The notes beneath the pieces are model-generated. The model had not been told where the DNA came from. It searched no databases and was given only the letters and a program-made list of their open reading frames with translations. A DNA stretch of 64,000 bases. Source: Solirubrobacteraceae bacterium (GTDB taxonomy: Bacteria; Actinomycetota; Thermoleophilia; Solirubrobacterales; Solirubrobacteraceae). Positions within the stretch are counted from its first letter, which is position 1, and the number at the start of each line of letters is the position of its first letter. Below, piece after piece: positions 24,304-34,379 of this stretch. The translations under genes were made by a program, and so were the position numbers. The DNA lies in assembly GCA_017882375.1 (NCBI GenBank), contig JADGPP010000004.1:30844-94843 (forward strand). The letters are read 5' to 3'.

Positions 24304-24342
24304 GATCCTTTAACCCGGTCCTGTGAGGCCAGGAAGGAAGAG
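24304..24342 (+). promoter_or_regulatory. PyrR-binding RNA site over the pyrR ribosome binding site
   Basis: GGTCCTGTGAGGCCAGGAAG matches the conserved PyrR target loop (UCCNGNGAGGCU-like). The 3' side runs directly into AGGAAGGAAG, the Shine-Dalgarno of pyrR. Binding of PyrR-UMP would hide the ribosome binding site, which is the translational mode described for mycobacterial pyr operons. No intrinsic terminator is seen. Confidence 0.75.
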
Positions 24343-24900
24343 ATGGACTCCAGCAGCGAGAAGGTCGTCCTCCGCGAGGGGGACGTTCAGCGAGCGCTCA
24401 CGCGCATCGCTCACGAGATCGCCGAGCGCAACCCGCCAGATCGCGCGCTTGCCATCGTCGGCATCCATCGTCGCGGAGCTTTCCTCGCACACCGCCTGAG
24501 GGATCTGCTCGAGGGCCTGCACGATGCCGCGATCCCGCTCGGGGACTTGGATATCGGCTTCTACCGCGACGACGTCGCCAGCCGTCCCGACGCGCCCGTC
24601 GTGCACGCCTCGCACATCGACTTCGACGTAACCGGGCGCACCGTCGTGATCGTCGACGACGTGCTCTTCACCGGGCGCACCGTGCGCGCCGCGATCGAGG
24701 CGCTGTTCGACTACGGCCGCCCCGAGCGCGTGCAGCTCGCCGTGCTCGCCGACCGCGGCCATCGCGAGCTGCCGATCCGCCCCGACTACGTCGGCAAGAA
24801 CCTGCCCACCTCGCGCGCCGAGCACGTGCACGTCCGCGTCCGCGAGCTCGACGGACTCGACGAGGTCGCGATTGCCCCCGCGGCGTTGGAGGTCGCATGA
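24343..24900 (+). CDS. pyrR: PyrR, pyrimidine operon regulator / uracil phosphoribosyltransferase
   Basis: An RNA-binding regulator that senses UMP/UTP and often has uracil phosphoribosyltransferase activity. The PRPP motif VVIVDDVLFTGRTVRAAIEA is complete, with IVGIHRRGAFLAHRLRDLL upstream and VQLAVLADRGHRELPIRPDY downstream. The 185 residues fit the family. It is first in the pyr operon and overlaps pyrB by four bases. The leader contains its own RNA target, so it likely controls the whole operon. Confidence 0.95.
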   Translation: MDSSSEKVVLREGDVQRALTRIAHEIAERNPPDRALAIVGIHRRGAFLAHRLRDLLEGLHDAAIPLGDLDIGFYRDDVASRPDAPVVHASHIDFDVTGRTVVIVDDVLFTGRTVRAAIEALFDYGRPERVQLAVLADRGHRELPIRPDYVGKNLPTSRAEHVHVRVRELDGLDEVAIAPAALEVA

Positions 24901-25874
24901 CCATGCAGCACCTTCTCTCGATCGAGGACCTCGACCGCGCCGGCATCGAGCGGATCGTCGAGCAGGCTGCGCGCTTCGCCGAGGTCTCAGACCGCGAGAT
25001 CAAGAAGGTCCCCGCGCTGCGCGGGCGGATGGTGCTCAACCTCTTCTACGAGGCCTCCACGCGCACGCGCAGCTCCTTCGAGCTCGCCGCCAAGCGGCTG
25101 TCCGCCGACGTCGTCAACTTCGCCGCCAGCGGATCAAGCGTCGAGAAGGGCGAGTCGCTGAAGGACACCGTGCTGACGCTCAGCGCGCACAAGCCCGATG
25201 CGATCGTCCTGCGCACGCCGTGGGCCGGCGCCGCCGAGCTCGTCTCCAAATGGTGCAGCGCCGCGATCGTCAACGCCGGCGACGGCAAGCGCGAGCACCC
25301 CACGCAGGCGCTGCTCGACGTCTACACGCTGCGCAGCCGCCTCGGCGAGCTCGACGGCGCGTCGATCTGGATCATCGGCGACGTCGCGCACTCGCGCGTC
25401 GCGCGCTCGAACATCATCGCCTTCCAGCGCATGGGCGCCAAGGTAACCGTCGCCGGGCCGCCGACGCTGATCCCGCGCGGGATCGAGGCGCTCGGCTGCG
25501 ACGTGCGCTTCACGCTCGACGAGCTGCCCTCCGCCGACGTCGTCTACACGCTGCGCATGCAGCGCGAGCGCATGAGCGAGACGTGGGTGCCCTCGCTGCG
25601 CGAGTACGCCTCCTGGTATCAGGTCAACGGCAAGCGCCTGTCGCCGCGCCAGGTGCTGATGCACCCCGGGCCGGTCAATCGCGGCGTGGAGCTCTCCGGC
25701 GAGGTCGTCGACTCGCCCCAGGCCGTCATCACCGCGCAGGTCGAGGCCGGCGTCGTCGTGCGCATGGCCGTCCTCTACGAGCTGCTCGCCGGAGCCAGCG
25801 CACCCTCGACCTCGCCCTCGTCGGGGCGGCCCGAGGCCGCCGGCGCGGCGATCGGCGAGCGCCAGCCCGCGTGA
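24897..25874 (+). CDS. pyrB: Aspartate carbamoyltransferase, catalytic chain
   Basis: Second step of pyrimidine synthesis: carbamoyl phosphate plus aspartate gives carbamoyl-aspartate. Carbamoyl phosphate motif FYEASTRTRSSFELAAKRL near residue 45, then ASGSSVEKGESLKDT, GDGKREHPTQALLD and VLMHPGPVNRGVEL. The 325 residues fit the class; a variable Pro/Ser tail is added. Start overlaps the pyrR stop (ATGA). No regulatory chain pyrI is present. Confidence 0.96.
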   Translation: MTMQHLLSIEDLDRAGIERIVEQAARFAEVSDREIKKVPALRGRMVLNLFYEASTRTRSSFELAAKRLSADVVNFAASGSSVEKGESLKDTVLTLSAHKPDAIVLRTPWAGAAELVSKWCSAAIVNAGDGKREHPTQALLDVYTLRSRLGELDGASIWIIGDVAHSRVARSNIIAFQRMGAKVTVAGPPTLIPRGIEALGCDVRFTLDELPSADVVYTLRMQRERMSETWVPSLREYASWYQVNGKRLSPRQVLMHPGPVNRGVELSGEVVDSPQAVITAQVEAGVVVRMAVLYELLAGASAPSTSPSSGRPEAAGAAIGERQPA

Positions 25875-27217
25875 TGGCCGCCAACCCGCTCGTACACGGC
25901 CCGCAGCAGCCGGCCGACATGCTCCTGCGCGACGTCCACGTGCTCGATCCGCGCGCGGGCGTCGACGGCCGCCACGACGTGCGCGTGCGCGCCGGGGAGA
26001 TCGCCGAGATCGCCCCGCCCGGCACGCTCGCCCACCAGCCCGACGAGGAGTTGCTGGAGGGCCAGGGGCGCCGCCTGCTGCCGGCCTTCTTCGACCCGCA
26101 CGTGCACATGCGCACACCAGGCCACGAGCACAAGGAGGACCTCGACAGCGGCACGCGCGCCGCCGCCGCCGGCGGCTACGCGGCAGTCCTCGCGATGCCC
26201 AACACCGACCCCGTCCTGGACTCCGCGCCGCTGCTTCGCTCACTGCGCGACACAGCCGCGCGCGAAGCGCGCATATCAATCGGTTTTCTGCCCTGCATCA
26301 CACGCGGCCTGCAGGGTGAGCAGCTCACCGAGATGGCCGAGCTGCGCCAGGAGGGGGCCGTCGGCTTCACCGACGACGGCATGCCCGTGCAGAGCGCCGG
26401 AATGCTGCGCAAGGCGCTTCAGTACCAGCGTCTGTGCGGCGGCGTGATCGCCCTGCACGAGGAGGACCCGACGCTCTCGCGCGGGGGATGCGTGCACGAG
26501 GGAGTCGTCAGCGCCGCGCTGGGCATCGGCGGAATCCCCACGATCAGCGAGTCGACGATGGTCGCCCGCGACGCCGCGCTGGCCGGCTACGAGGATGCGC
26601 GCGTGCACTTCCAGCACCTCAGCTGCGTCGCCTCCGTCGACGCCGTCGCCCACGCCAAGGCGCAGGGCTGGCGCGTCAGCACCGAGGTCTCGCCGCACCA
26701 TCTGCTGCTCACCGAGCAGGACGTGCGCTCGATGGACACGCGCATGAAGATGAACCCTCCGCTGGCCACCGAGGCCGACCGCCAGGCGCTGATCGAGGGC
26801 TTGCGCTCGGGCACGATCGACTGCGTCGCCACCGATCACGCGCCGCACGCGCGCGAGGAGAAGGAGGTGCCATTCGAGCAGGCGCCGATGGGCACGACCG
26901 GCCTGGAGACCGCCTTCGCCGCGCTCTACACGGGTCTCGTGCTGCCCGGCGTCCTCGACCTGAAGCTGCTTGTCGAGCGGATGACCGCCGGCGCGCAGCT
27001 GTTCGAGCTGCCCACGCCGCACGTCGTCCCCGGCGAGCTCGCCAACCTCACGCTCGTCGACCTCGACGCCGAGTGGGTCGCCGGCGAGCGCGGCTGGGAG
27101 AGCCGCTCGGAGAACTGCTGCTTTGCCGGGCGCAAGCTGCACGGCCGCGTGCTGCTCACGCTCTCCGGCGGCGCCGTCGTCTATCGCGAGCGCGCCTTCT
27201 CGGTGGTCGGCGCCTGA
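25874..27217 (+). CDS. pyrC: Dihydroorotase, class I
   Basis: Cyclises carbamoyl-aspartate to dihydroorotate. The metal site FFDPHVHMRTPGHEHKED is clear, followed by AMPNTDPVLDS, EVSPHHLLLTEQD, IDCVATDHAPHAREEKE and FEQAPMGTTGLETAF. About 447 residues, typical of the class found with pyrB in actinobacteria. It overlaps both neighbours by one base (TGATG). Confidence 0.95.
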   Translation: MAANPLVHGPQQPADMLLRDVHVLDPRAGVDGRHDVRVRAGEIAEIAPPGTLAHQPDEELLEGQGRRLLPAFFDPHVHMRTPGHEHKEDLDSGTRAAAAGGYAAVLAMPNTDPVLDSAPLLRSLRDTAAREARISIGFLPCITRGLQGEQLTEMAELRQEGAVGFTDDGMPVQSAGMLRKALQYQRLCGGVIALHEEDPTLSRGGCVHEGVVSAALGIGGIPTISESTMVARDAALAGYEDARVHFQHLSCVASVDAVAHAKAQGWRVSTEVSPHHLLLTEQDVRSMDTRMKMNPPLATEADRQALIEGLRSGTIDCVATDHAPHAREEKEVPFEQAPMGTTGLETAFAALYTGLVLPGVLDLKLLVERMTAGAQLFELPTPHVVPGELANLTLVDLDAEWVAGERGWESRSENCCFAGRKLHGRVLLTLSGGAVVYRERAFSVVGA

Positions 27218-27756
27218 TGGCCCTGCTGCACCGCGATCGCGCCGCGCTCGTCGTCGTCGACGTGCAGGAGGGCTTTCGCCCCTATGAGTCCTTCGCCGGC
27301 GTCGCCGCGTCCTGCGCCAAGCTGCTCGCCGCCGCGCGCGTTCTCGACGTCCCCGCGCTCGTCTCAGAGCAGTACCCCAAAGGCCTCGGCCACTCCGCGC
27401 CCGAGCTGGGACTCGAGGACGAGCCGCGCATCGAGAAGACCGTCTTCTCCGCCGTGCGCGCCGACGGCTTTGACCGATCGAAGATCGGCCAACACGAGCG
27501 CGACCAGGTCGTCGTCTGCGGCATCGAGGCGCACGTGTGCGTCTCACAGACCGTCCACGACCTGCTCGACCGCGGCGTCGAAGTCCACGTGCCCGCCGAC
27601 GCCGTCGGCTCGCGCCACCGAATCGACTACGACCGCGGCCTGGAGCGCCTGCAGCGCGCCGGAGCCGTCGTCGGCACCGTCGAGGGCTCGCTGTTCGAGC
27701 TCTTGGAGCGCGCCGGCACACCCGAGTTCAAGGCCATCCAGAAGCTGATTCTGTGA
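27217..27756 (+). CDS. Isochorismatase-family hydrolase in the pyr operon
   Basis: A 179-residue cysteine hydrolase of the isochorismatase/nicotinamidase fold. The catalytic Asp is in ALVVVDVQEGF, a Lys in KTVFSAV, and the nucleophile Cys in VVCGIEAHVCVSQTVHDLLD with the preceding cis-peptide region. It most resembles the ISOC/YcaC group, whose substrates are mostly unknown. It starts one base into the pyrC stop and precedes carA, so it is co-expressed with pyrimidine genes. A pyrimidine-related amide substrate is conceivable but not shown. Confidence 0.88.
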   Translation: MALLHRDRAALVVVDVQEGFRPYESFAGVAASCAKLLAAARVLDVPALVSEQYPKGLGHSAPELGLEDEPRIEKTVFSAVRADGFDRSKIGQHERDQVVVCGIEAHVCVSQTVHDLLDRGVEVHVPADAVGSRHRIDYDRGLERLQRAGAVVGTVEGSLFELLERAGTPEFKAIQKLIL

Positions 27757-27781
27757 GCGAGCGCACGGGGCAGCAGAACGC

Positions 27782-28915
27782 GTGAGCCAGCGGCGCGACG
27801 GATACGTGCTGCTGGAGGACGGCACGCGCTTTGACGGCGAGCTGTGCGGCGCCGACGGGCCGGCACTCGGCGAGGTCGTGTTCACGACCGGCATGTCCGG
27901 CTATCAGGAGTCGATGACCGACCCGTCGTTCGCCGGGCAGCTGATCGCCTTCACATACCCGCACATCGGCAACTACGGCGCCAGCGCCGCCGCGATGGAG
28001 TCCGATCGCCCGTGGGCGCGTGCGGCGATCATGCGCGAGGCCGGCAACCGCGAGGACGCGCCGACCGCCGAGCACGGCTGGCTGGACTGGCTGACCGACT
28101 GCGGCGTGGTCGCGATCTCCGGCGTCGACACGCGCTCGCTCGTGCGCCACATCCGCGACGCCGGCGCGATGCGCGGGGGAGTGTTCGCCGCGAGCATCGC
28201 CGAGCGCGACGCGGCCGAGCAGATCCAGGCCGAGCCGCCGATGGCCGGGCAGGATCTCGCCGCCGTCGTCACGCCCAGCCAGGTCAGCCACCACGGCCAG
28301 GGCGGCGACGGCCCGCGCATCGCCGTGATCGACACCGGCATCAAGGGCTCGATGGTGCGCGAGCTGGTCGCGCGCGGCGCGCACGTGTCGCTGCACCCGT
28401 GCGCCTCCAGCGCCGAGCAGCTGCTCGACGACGACCCCGACGCGATCTTCCTCGCCAACGGCCCCGGCGACCCGGCGGCGCTGGACTACATCGTGCAGAC
28501 GCTGCGCCGGCTGATCGGCGTAAAGCCCGTGTGGGGGATCTGCCTCGGCCACCAGCTGCTCTGCCGCGCGGTTGGATTGGAGACCTTCAAGCTGCCGTTC
28601 GGCCACCGCGGCGCCAACCATCCGGTCAAGGATCTGCAGACCGGCAAGGTGGAGATCACCTCGCAGAACCACGGCTTCGCCGCCGTCGGCCCCGGCGGCG
28701 CGCGCACGATCGACTCCGACGAGCCCGTGCGCTGGGAGACCGACTTCGGCGCCGCGGCGCTGTCGCACGTCAACCTCTACGACCGCACCGTCGAGGGCCT
28801 GGAGCTGCTCGACGTGCCCGGCGGGACCGTGCAGTACCACCCCGAGGCAGGACCCGGCCCGCACGACAGCCTGTACCTGTTCGACCGCTTTCTCCAGCGC
28901 ATCGCCGCCGCCTGA
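27782..28915 (+). CDS. carA: Carbamoyl-phosphate synthase, small (glutaminase) subunit
   Basis: Hydrolyses glutamine and feeds ammonia to CarB. The N-terminal CPSase domain shows [20 protein letters not shown] and YPHIGNYG. The class I amidotransferase domain has the nucleophile in [14 protein letters not shown], with [20 protein letters not shown] and the His/Glu pair in [14 protein letters not shown]. 377 residues, GTG start. The stop overlaps carB by one base. Confidence 0.96.
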   Translation: MSQRRDGYVLLEDGTRFDGELCGADGPALGEVVFTTGMSGYQESMTDPSFAGQLIAFTYPHIGNYGASAAAMESDRPWARAAIMREAGNREDAPTAEHGWLDWLTDCGVVAISGVDTRSLVRHIRDAGAMRGGVFAASIAERDAAEQIQAEPPMAGQDLAAVVTPSQVSHHGQGGDGPRIAVIDTGIKGSMVRELVARGAHVSLHPCASSAEQLLDDDPDAIFLANGPGDPAALDYIVQTLRRLIGVKPVWGICLGHQLLCRAVGLETFKLPFGHRGANHPVKDLQTGKVEITSQNHGFAAVGPGGARTIDSDEPVRWETDFGAAALSHVNLYDRTVEGLELLDVPGGTVQYHPEAGPGPHDSLYLFDRFLQRIAAA

Positions 28916-31900
28916 TGCCCAGGCGCGCGGACATCCACAAGATCCTGATCCTCGGCTCCGGGCCGATCGTGATCGGGCAGGCCGCCGAGTTCGACTACTC
29001 CGGCGTGCAGGCCTGCAAGGTGCTGCGCGAGGAGGGCTTCCAGGTCGTGCTCGTCAACTCCAACCCGGCGACGATCATGACCGATCCAGAGTTCGCCGAG
29101 GCGACCTACATCGAGCCGCTGCTGCCGGGCCCGGTCACGCAGGTGATCGAGCGCGAGCGCCCCGACGCGCTGCTGGGCACGCTCGGCGGGCAGACGGCGC
29201 TGAACCTGGCAAAGGCGCTGCACGACGACGGCACGCTGGAGCGCTTCGGCGTCGAGCTGATCGGCGCCAACTACGAGGCGATCGCCTGCGCCGAGGACCG
29301 CGAGCTGTTCGGCCAGGCGATGGCGCGCGCCGGGCTGCGCATGCCCAAGAGCGCGATCGCCACGAGCATCGAGCAGGCCCAGACCCAGCTGGCCGGGCTC
29401 GGCCTGCCGTGCGTCGTGCGCCCGGCGTTCACGCTCGGCGGGCGCGGCGGCGGCATCGCGCGCAGCGCCGAGGACTTCCAACGGATCGTCGCGGCAGGAA
29501 TCGAGGCCTCGCCGATCGGCCAGGTGCTGCTCGACGAGTCGGTGATCGGCTGGGGCGAGTTCGAGCTGGAGGTGATGCGCGACAGCGCCGACAACGTCGT
29601 GATCGTCTGCTCGATCGAGAACGTCGACCCGATGGGCGTGCACACCGGCGACTCGGTCACCGTCGCTCCGCAGCAGACGCTCACCGACCACCTCTACCAG
29701 CAGCTGCGCGACCAGGCGATCACCGTGATCCGCGCCGTCGGCGTGGAGACCGGCGGCTCCAACGTGCAGTTCGCCGTCAATCCCGAGACCGAGGAGATCC
29801 TCGTGATCGAGATGAACCCGCGCGTCTCGCGCTCCTCGGCGCTGGCCTCCAAGGCGACCGGCTTTCCGATCGCCAAGATCGCCGCGCGCCTGGCCGTCGG
29901 CTACCTGCTGGAGGAGATCGACAACGACATCACCGGCGTCACGCCCGCGTGCTTTGAGCCGACGATCGACTACGTCGTCGTCAAGTGGCCGCGCTTCGCC
30001 TTTGAGAAGTTCCCCGGATCGGACGCCACGCTGTCGACGCACATGAAGTCCGTCGGCGAGACGATGGCCTTCGGGCGCACCTTCCAGCAGGCCTTCGCCA
30101 AGGCGCTGCGCTCGCGCGAGCTCGACAAGCCGCCGGTGCTGGGCGAGCTGGACGAGCAGGAGCTGCTCGCGCGCCTGCAGGTCCCGCTGCCCGACCGGTA
30201 TGAGGTCGTGCTCGAGCTGCTCGGCCGCGGCGCGAGCATCGAGGCCGTGCACGAGCCCACGCGCATCGACCCGTGGTTCCTGGCCGAGCTGCGCGCGCTT
30301 GCGCTCGACCCCGAGGGCCCGTTCGCCGGCGAGCGCTCGTTCATGTCCGTCGACACCTGCGCCGCCGAGTTCCCCGCGCGCACGCCCTACTACTACTCCG
30401 GCTGGGAGCGCCCGGGTTCCGGCGGGGTCCGCCACGAGGTGCGCCGCGAGGGCGACTGCGGCGGCGCCTCGGGGCGCTCCTCGATCGTCATCCTCGGCTC
30501 CGGGCCCAACCGGATCGGGCAGGGAATCGAGTTTGATTACTGCTGCGTGCATGCCGCAATGACCGTGCGCGAGTCCGGCTGCGACGCGGTGATGATCAAC
30601 TGCAACCCCGAGACCGTCTCCACCGACTACGACACCTCCGACCGTCTGTACTTCGAGCCGCTGACGCTGGCCGACGTGCTCGCCGTCGTCGAGGTCGAGA
30701 AGCCGCGCGGGCTGATCCTGCAGTTCGGCGGCCAGACGCCGCTGAAGCTCGCCGCCGGCCTCGAGGCGGCGGGGGTGCCGTTGCTGGGCACGAGCCCAGC
30801 GGCGATCGACTTGGCCGAGGACCGCGGGCGCTTCGGCGCGCTGCTCGAGAGCCTCGGCTACAAGGCACCACCGTATGCGAGTGCCCGCTCGGTCGCGAAG
30901 GCGCTCGACTCCGCGCTGGATGTCGGCTTTCCGCTACTCGTGCGACCGTCCTACGTGCTCGGCGGGCGCGCGATGGAGATCGTCTACTCCTCTCAAGGTC
31001 TTGCGGACTACTTGGAGCGACAAGGTGTGCGCGCCGTCGAGGACCTGCCCGGGCAGCAGGCCGAGATCTTCCTCGACCGCTTCCTGGAGAACGCCACCGA
31101 GGTCGACGTCGACGCGCTGTGCGACGGGCGCGAGGTGTGGATCGGCGGCATCATGCAGCACGTCGAGGAGGCCGGCGTGCACTCCGGCGACAGCGCCTGC
31201 GTGCTGCCGCCGCACTCGCTCGGCGAGGAGATGCTCGAGCAGATGCGCGCCGCCACGCGCGAGATCGCGCTGGCGATCGGCGTCGTCGGGCTGATCAACG
31301 TGCAGTACGCCGTGCACGCCGGCGAGCTGTACGTGATCGAGGCCAACCCGCGCGCATCGCGCACGGTTCCCTTCGTCTCCAAGGCCGTCGGGCTGCCGCT
31401 GGCCAAGCTCGCCTGCCGGATCATGCTCGGCGAGTCGATCGCCGAGCTGGACCTGCCGCGTCAGCGCGAAGGCCTCGGCTTCGGCGACCACGTCTCGGTC
31501 AAGGAGGCCGTGCTGCCGTTCGACCGCTTCGAGGGCTCAGACGCGCTGCTCGGCCCGGAGATGCGCTCGACCGGCGAGGTGATGGGCATCGCGCGCGACT
31601 TCCCCACGGCGTTCGCCAAGGCCCAGGCGGCCGCCGGCGTGCCGCTGCCCAGCGAGGGGACCGCGTTCATCACCGTCACCGACTCCGACAAGGCAGGCGC
31701 CTTCGCCGTCGCGCAGATCCTGCACGACAACGGCTTTGCGATCGTCGCCACGCGCGGCACCGCCGAAGCGATCGAGCGCATGGGCGTGCCCGCGCAGCGG
31801 CTGAACAAGATCGGCGAGGGCTCGCCGCACGTGCTCGACTGGATCGAGCGCGGCGACGTCGACCTCGTCGTCAACACGCCCACCGGCTACGGCGCGCGCA

Positions 31901-32079
31901 CCGACGGCTACGAGATCCGCCGCGCGGCCGTGTCGCACGGGATTCCCTGCGTGACCACGCTGGCCGCCGGCGTCTCTGCAGCACGCGCGATCGCCAGCGC
32001 GCGGCGCGACGGCGAGCCCGCCGTGCTCTGCCTGCAGGAGCTGCACGGCGTGCGCGCCGACGGGGTCCAGACGACGTGA
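28915..32079 (+). CDS. carB: Carbamoyl-phosphate synthase, large subunit
   Basis: Makes carbamoyl phosphate from bicarbonate, ammonia and two ATP for pyrimidines and arginine. The protein has 1054 residues and two homologous ATP-grasp halves. The first begins [20 protein letters not shown] and contains [13 protein letters not shown]. The second begins [20 protein letters not shown] and contains [18 protein letters not shown]-terminal MGS-type allosteric domain follows ([20 protein letters not shown]). Full length, with no frameshift visible. Confidence 0.97.
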   Translation: MPRRADIHKILILGSGPIVIGQAAEFDYSGVQACKVLREEGFQVVLVNSNPATIMTDPEFAEATYIEPLLPGPVTQVIERERPDALLGTLGGQTALNLAKALHDDGTLERFGVELIGANYEAIACAEDRELFGQAMARAGLRMPKSAIATSIEQAQTQLAGLGLPCVVRPAFTLGGRGGGIARSAEDFQRIVAAGIEASPIGQVLLDESVIGWGEFELEVMRDSADNVVIVCSIENVDPMGVHTGDSVTVAPQQTLTDHLYQQLRDQAITVIRAVGVETGGSNVQFAVNPETEEILVIEMNPRVSRSSALASKATGFPIAKIAARLAVGYLLEEIDNDITGVTPACFEPTIDYVVVKWPRFAFEKFPGSDATLSTHMKSVGETMAFGRTFQQAFAKALRSRELDKPPVLGELDEQELLARLQVPLPDRYEVVLELLGRGASIEAVHEPTRIDPWFLAELRALALDPEGPFAGERSFMSVDTCAAEFPARTPYYYSGWERPGSGGVRHEVRREGDCGGASGRSSIVILGSGPNRIGQGIEFDYCCVHAAMTVRESGCDAVMINCNPETVSTDYDTSDRLYFEPLTLADVLAVVEVEKPRGLILQFGGQTPLKLAAGLEAAGVPLLGTSPAAIDLAEDRGRFGALLESLGYKAPPYASARSVAKALDSALDVGFPLLVRPSYVLGGRAMEIVYSSQGLADYLERQGVRAVEDLPGQQAEIFLDRFLENATEVDVDALCDGREVWIGGIMQHVEEAGVHSGDSACVLPPHSLGEEMLEQMRAATREIALAIGVVGLINVQYAVHAGELYVIEANPRASRTVPFVSKAVGLPLAKLACRIMLGESIAELDLPRQREGLGFGDHVSVKEAVLPFDRFEGSDALLGPEMRSTGEVMGIARDFPTAFAKAQAAAGVPLPSEGTAFITVTDSDKAGAFAVAQILHDNGFAIVATRGTAEAIERMGVPAQRLNKIGEGSPHVLDWIERGDVDLVVNTPTGYGARTDGYEIRRAAVSHGIPCVTTLAAGVSAARAIASARRDGEPAVLCLQELHGVRADGVQTT

Positions 32080-32903
32080 GCCAGTGGAGCGCCGCGCCGG
32101 CGCCGTTTGCCCGCCGGCTGCTGACGGTGCTGGGCATCGACGAGCTCGGCGTCTACCGCGTGCTGCGCGTCGCCGACGTCGAGACGCCCGAGCCCCGTCC
32201 CGGACAGTTCGCGATGCTCGCCACCGCCGAGCGCTGGGGCGGGGGAGAGGACGAGCGGCCATACCTGCCGCGGGCCTTCTCGATCGCCCGCCGGCGCATC
32301 GGCGAGTCACACTTCCTGCTCGAGGACGTCGGCCCGGGCACGCGCCGTCTGTGCGAGCTGCGCGAGGGCGACGGGCTGTGGGCGCTCGGGCCGCTCGGCA
32401 GAGGCTTCCAACCGCCCAGGCCGCGCCATCGCGCGATCCTCGTCGGCGGCGGCGTCGGCATCGCCCCGCTGGCGATCCTCCAGGACGCGCTGGAGGCCGA
32501 GGCGGCCACCGACGTGACCGTGCTGCTCGGCTTTCGCGACGGCGCGCGCGCCCAGGGCGCCGCGCTGCTGCACGGCGCGCGCGTGGCCACCGACGACGGC
32601 TCGGTCGGCCATCACGGTCTGCTTACCGAGCTGCTCTCCCAGGAGCTCTACCGAGACTCCCGCGCCGAGGTCTACGCCTGCGGGCCGGCGCCGATGCTCG
32701 AGGCCGTGCGCGCGATGTGCGCGACCCGCGACGTGCCCGCGCAGCTTGCCCTGGAGGCCGGCATGGCCTGCGGCTTCGGCGCCTGCTACGGCTGCGCGGT
32801 GCCCAAGCGCGGCGGTGGCTACCTGCGCGTGTGCGTCGACGGCCCGGTGATCGACGCCCGCGAGCTCGATTGCGTCTCAGAGCACGCCGGGGCCCCGTCG
32901 TGA
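32076..32903 (+). CDS. pyrK: Dihydroorotate dehydrogenase electron transfer subunit
   Basis: Iron-sulfur flavoprotein that passes electrons from PyrD to NAD. Domains: an FAD-binding beta barrel ([25 protein letters not shown]), an NAD-binding part ([29 protein letters not shown]) and a 2Fe-2S cluster with four Cys in [12 protein letters not shown] and LRVCVDGP. 275 residues. The GTG start overlaps the carB stop and its own stop overlaps pyrD, so it forms a tight PyrDK pair. Confidence 0.94.
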   Translation: MSQWSAAPAPFARRLLTVLGIDELGVYRVLRVADVETPEPRPGQFAMLATAERWGGGEDERPYLPRAFSIARRRIGESHFLLEDVGPGTRRLCELREGDGLWALGPLGRGFQPPRPRHRAILVGGGVGIAPLAILQDALEAEAATDVTVLLGFRDGARAQGAALLHGARVATDDGSVGHHGLLTELLSQELYRDSRAEVYACGPAPMLEAVRAMCATRDVPAQLALEAGMACGFGACYGCAVPKRGGGYLRVCVDGPVIDARELDCVSEHAGAPS

Positions 32904-33802
32904 GCCACGGCGTGGAGTTCTGCGGGCTGTCGCTGGCCCATCCGGTGATCAACGGCTCGGGCACGTTCGATGCGATCGCCGCGCGCCGCGCGTTCGGCCC
33001 GGCGCTGGAGCGCGACTTCCCGTTCGCCGCATACGTGTCGAAGACGATCACGCTGGCCGCGCGCGCGGGCAACCCGGCTCCGCGCTTGTGGGAGGCGCCC
33101 GGCGGGCTGATCAACTCGATCGGGTTGCCGAACAACGGCCTGGATGGCTACATCGCCGAGGACCTGGCGCAGCTGGCCGAGCTGCCGGTGCCGCTGATCA
33201 CCAACGTGATGGGCTCCACCGCCGAGGAGTTCTCCGCACTGGTCGGCGCCTGCGATCAGCGCCCGGAGATCGCCGCGATCGAGCTCAACGTCTCCTGTCC
33301 GAACGTCAAGACCGGCCTGGACATCGGCGCCGACCCGCAGCAGCTGGCGCAGGTCGTCGGCGCCTGTCGCGCGAGCACGCGCAAGCCGCTGATCGTCAAG
33401 CTCACGCCGAACGCCGCGAACGTGCCCGCGTGCGCGGCCGCGGCGCAGGACGGCGGCGCCGACGCCGTCTCGCTGATCAACACGCTGCGCGCGATGGCGC
33501 TGTCGCCGCAGGAGGGCGGCGAGCGCCGGCCGTGGCTCGGCGGCGGCACCGGCGGGCTCTCCGGCCCGGCGATCCGCGCCGTCGCGCTTGCCCAGGTGGC
33601 GGCCGTCGCCGCCCGTGTGAGCATCCCCGTCGTCGGCATGGGCGGCGTCCAGCGCTCCTCGCATGCGCGCGACCTGATCGACGCCGGGGCCACGCTCGTG
33701 GCGGTCGGGACCGAGACGTTTCGCGATCCGGCGACGGGCGCGCGCGTCGCCGCGGGGCTGCGCGCCCTGCGGCGAACAGGCGAAGGTTTTCCAACCGCCT
33801 GA
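32900..33802 (+). CDS. pyrD: Dihydroorotate dehydrogenase, class 1B catalytic subunit
   Basis: Oxidises dihydroorotate to orotate with FMN. HPVINGSGTFDA at the start, the substrate motif LINSIGLPNNGLDGY, the catalytic Cys in IELNVSCPNVKTGLD and a phosphate-binding VVGMGGVQRSSHARDL. 300 residues. The Cys base and adjacent pyrK define class 1B. It is the last gene of the operon; pyrE and pyrF are not in the window. Confidence 0.95.
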   Translation: MSHGVEFCGLSLAHPVINGSGTFDAIAARRAFGPALERDFPFAAYVSKTITLAARAGNPAPRLWEAPGGLINSIGLPNNGLDGYIAEDLAQLAELPVPLITNVMGSTAEEFSALVGACDQRPEIAAIELNVSCPNVKTGLDIGADPQQLAQVVGACRASTRKPLIVKLTPNAANVPACAAAAQDGGADAVSLINTLRAMALSPQEGGERRPWLGGGTGGLSGPAIRAVALAQVAAVAARVSIPVVGMGGVQRSSHARDLIDAGATLVAVGTETFRDPATGARVAAGLRALRRTGEGFPTA

Positions 33803-33943
33803 TCTGCAATGCGGCGCAAGATCCGCAACGAGCGGGCGTTTGCGCGCCGGCGAAATCACTTGTAAAAAGCCCTCGCCACCGTCCACCATCCTCGACACGC
33901 CTGCACCTCAGGTTGAGGTCCAGATGAATTCGCGGACTTTGTC

Positions 33944-33971
33944 TTGATCACCCCTCTCGGGTGTGTAGACT
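33944..33971 (+). promoter_or_regulatory. Promoter of mihF
   Basis: TTGATC and TAGACT with a 16-base spacer. The ATG at 33980 lies 8 bases after the -10 box, so the message should start at or next to the start codon. The 140 bases between pyrD and this site show no other feature. Confidence 0.6.
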
Positions 33972-33979
33972 CGCCGCCC

Positions 33980-34324
33980 ATGACGACGGCGACCGGTACG
34001 ACGTCCTCTAACGCTTCCATGGCTCCCGAGCGATCGCTAAACCAGAGAATGGACGCGCTCGCAAGGGCAAACCAGATACGTATTCAGCGGGCTCAGCTCA
34101 AGCGCGACCTCAAGGCAGGGCGCCTGTCGATTCACGCGCTGCTGCTCAACCCGCCCGAATACGTCGAGACCGCCAAGGTCTTCGACATGCTGCTCGCGGT
34201 GCCCAAGTACGGGCGCGTGAAGGTCAACAAGATCCTCGTGCACTGCCGCATCGCGCCGAGCAAGACGATCGGCGGCCTGTCCGAGCGCCAGCGCTCCGAG
34301 CTGATCTCGCTCCTTCACCGATAA
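33980..34324 (+). CDS. mihF: Actinobacterial integration host factor (mIHF)
   Basis: Nucleoid-associated DNA-binding protein specific to actinobacteria, needed for chromosome compaction and phage integration in mycobacteria. The family signature is complete: ALARANQIRIQRAQLKRDLK, LNPPEYVETAKVFDMLLAVP, KYGRVKVNKILVHCRI and a C-terminal helix-two-turn-helix with LSERQRSELISLLHR. 114 residues with a short Thr/Ser-rich N-terminus. A downstream ATG (34019) is possible, but the promoter position favours 33980. The mihF-gmk-rpoZ-coaBC order is typical of the phylum. Confidence 0.94.
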   Translation: MTTATGTTSSNASMAPERSLNQRMDALARANQIRIQRAQLKRDLKAGRLSIHALLLNPPEYVETAKVFDMLLAVPKYGRVKVNKILVHCRIAPSKTIGGLSERQRSELISLLHR

Positions 34325-34379
34325 GGGCGACCCCTGGGCCGAACGGCTTCCCCCGCTCGCGGCACTAGGGTTGCGCGCC

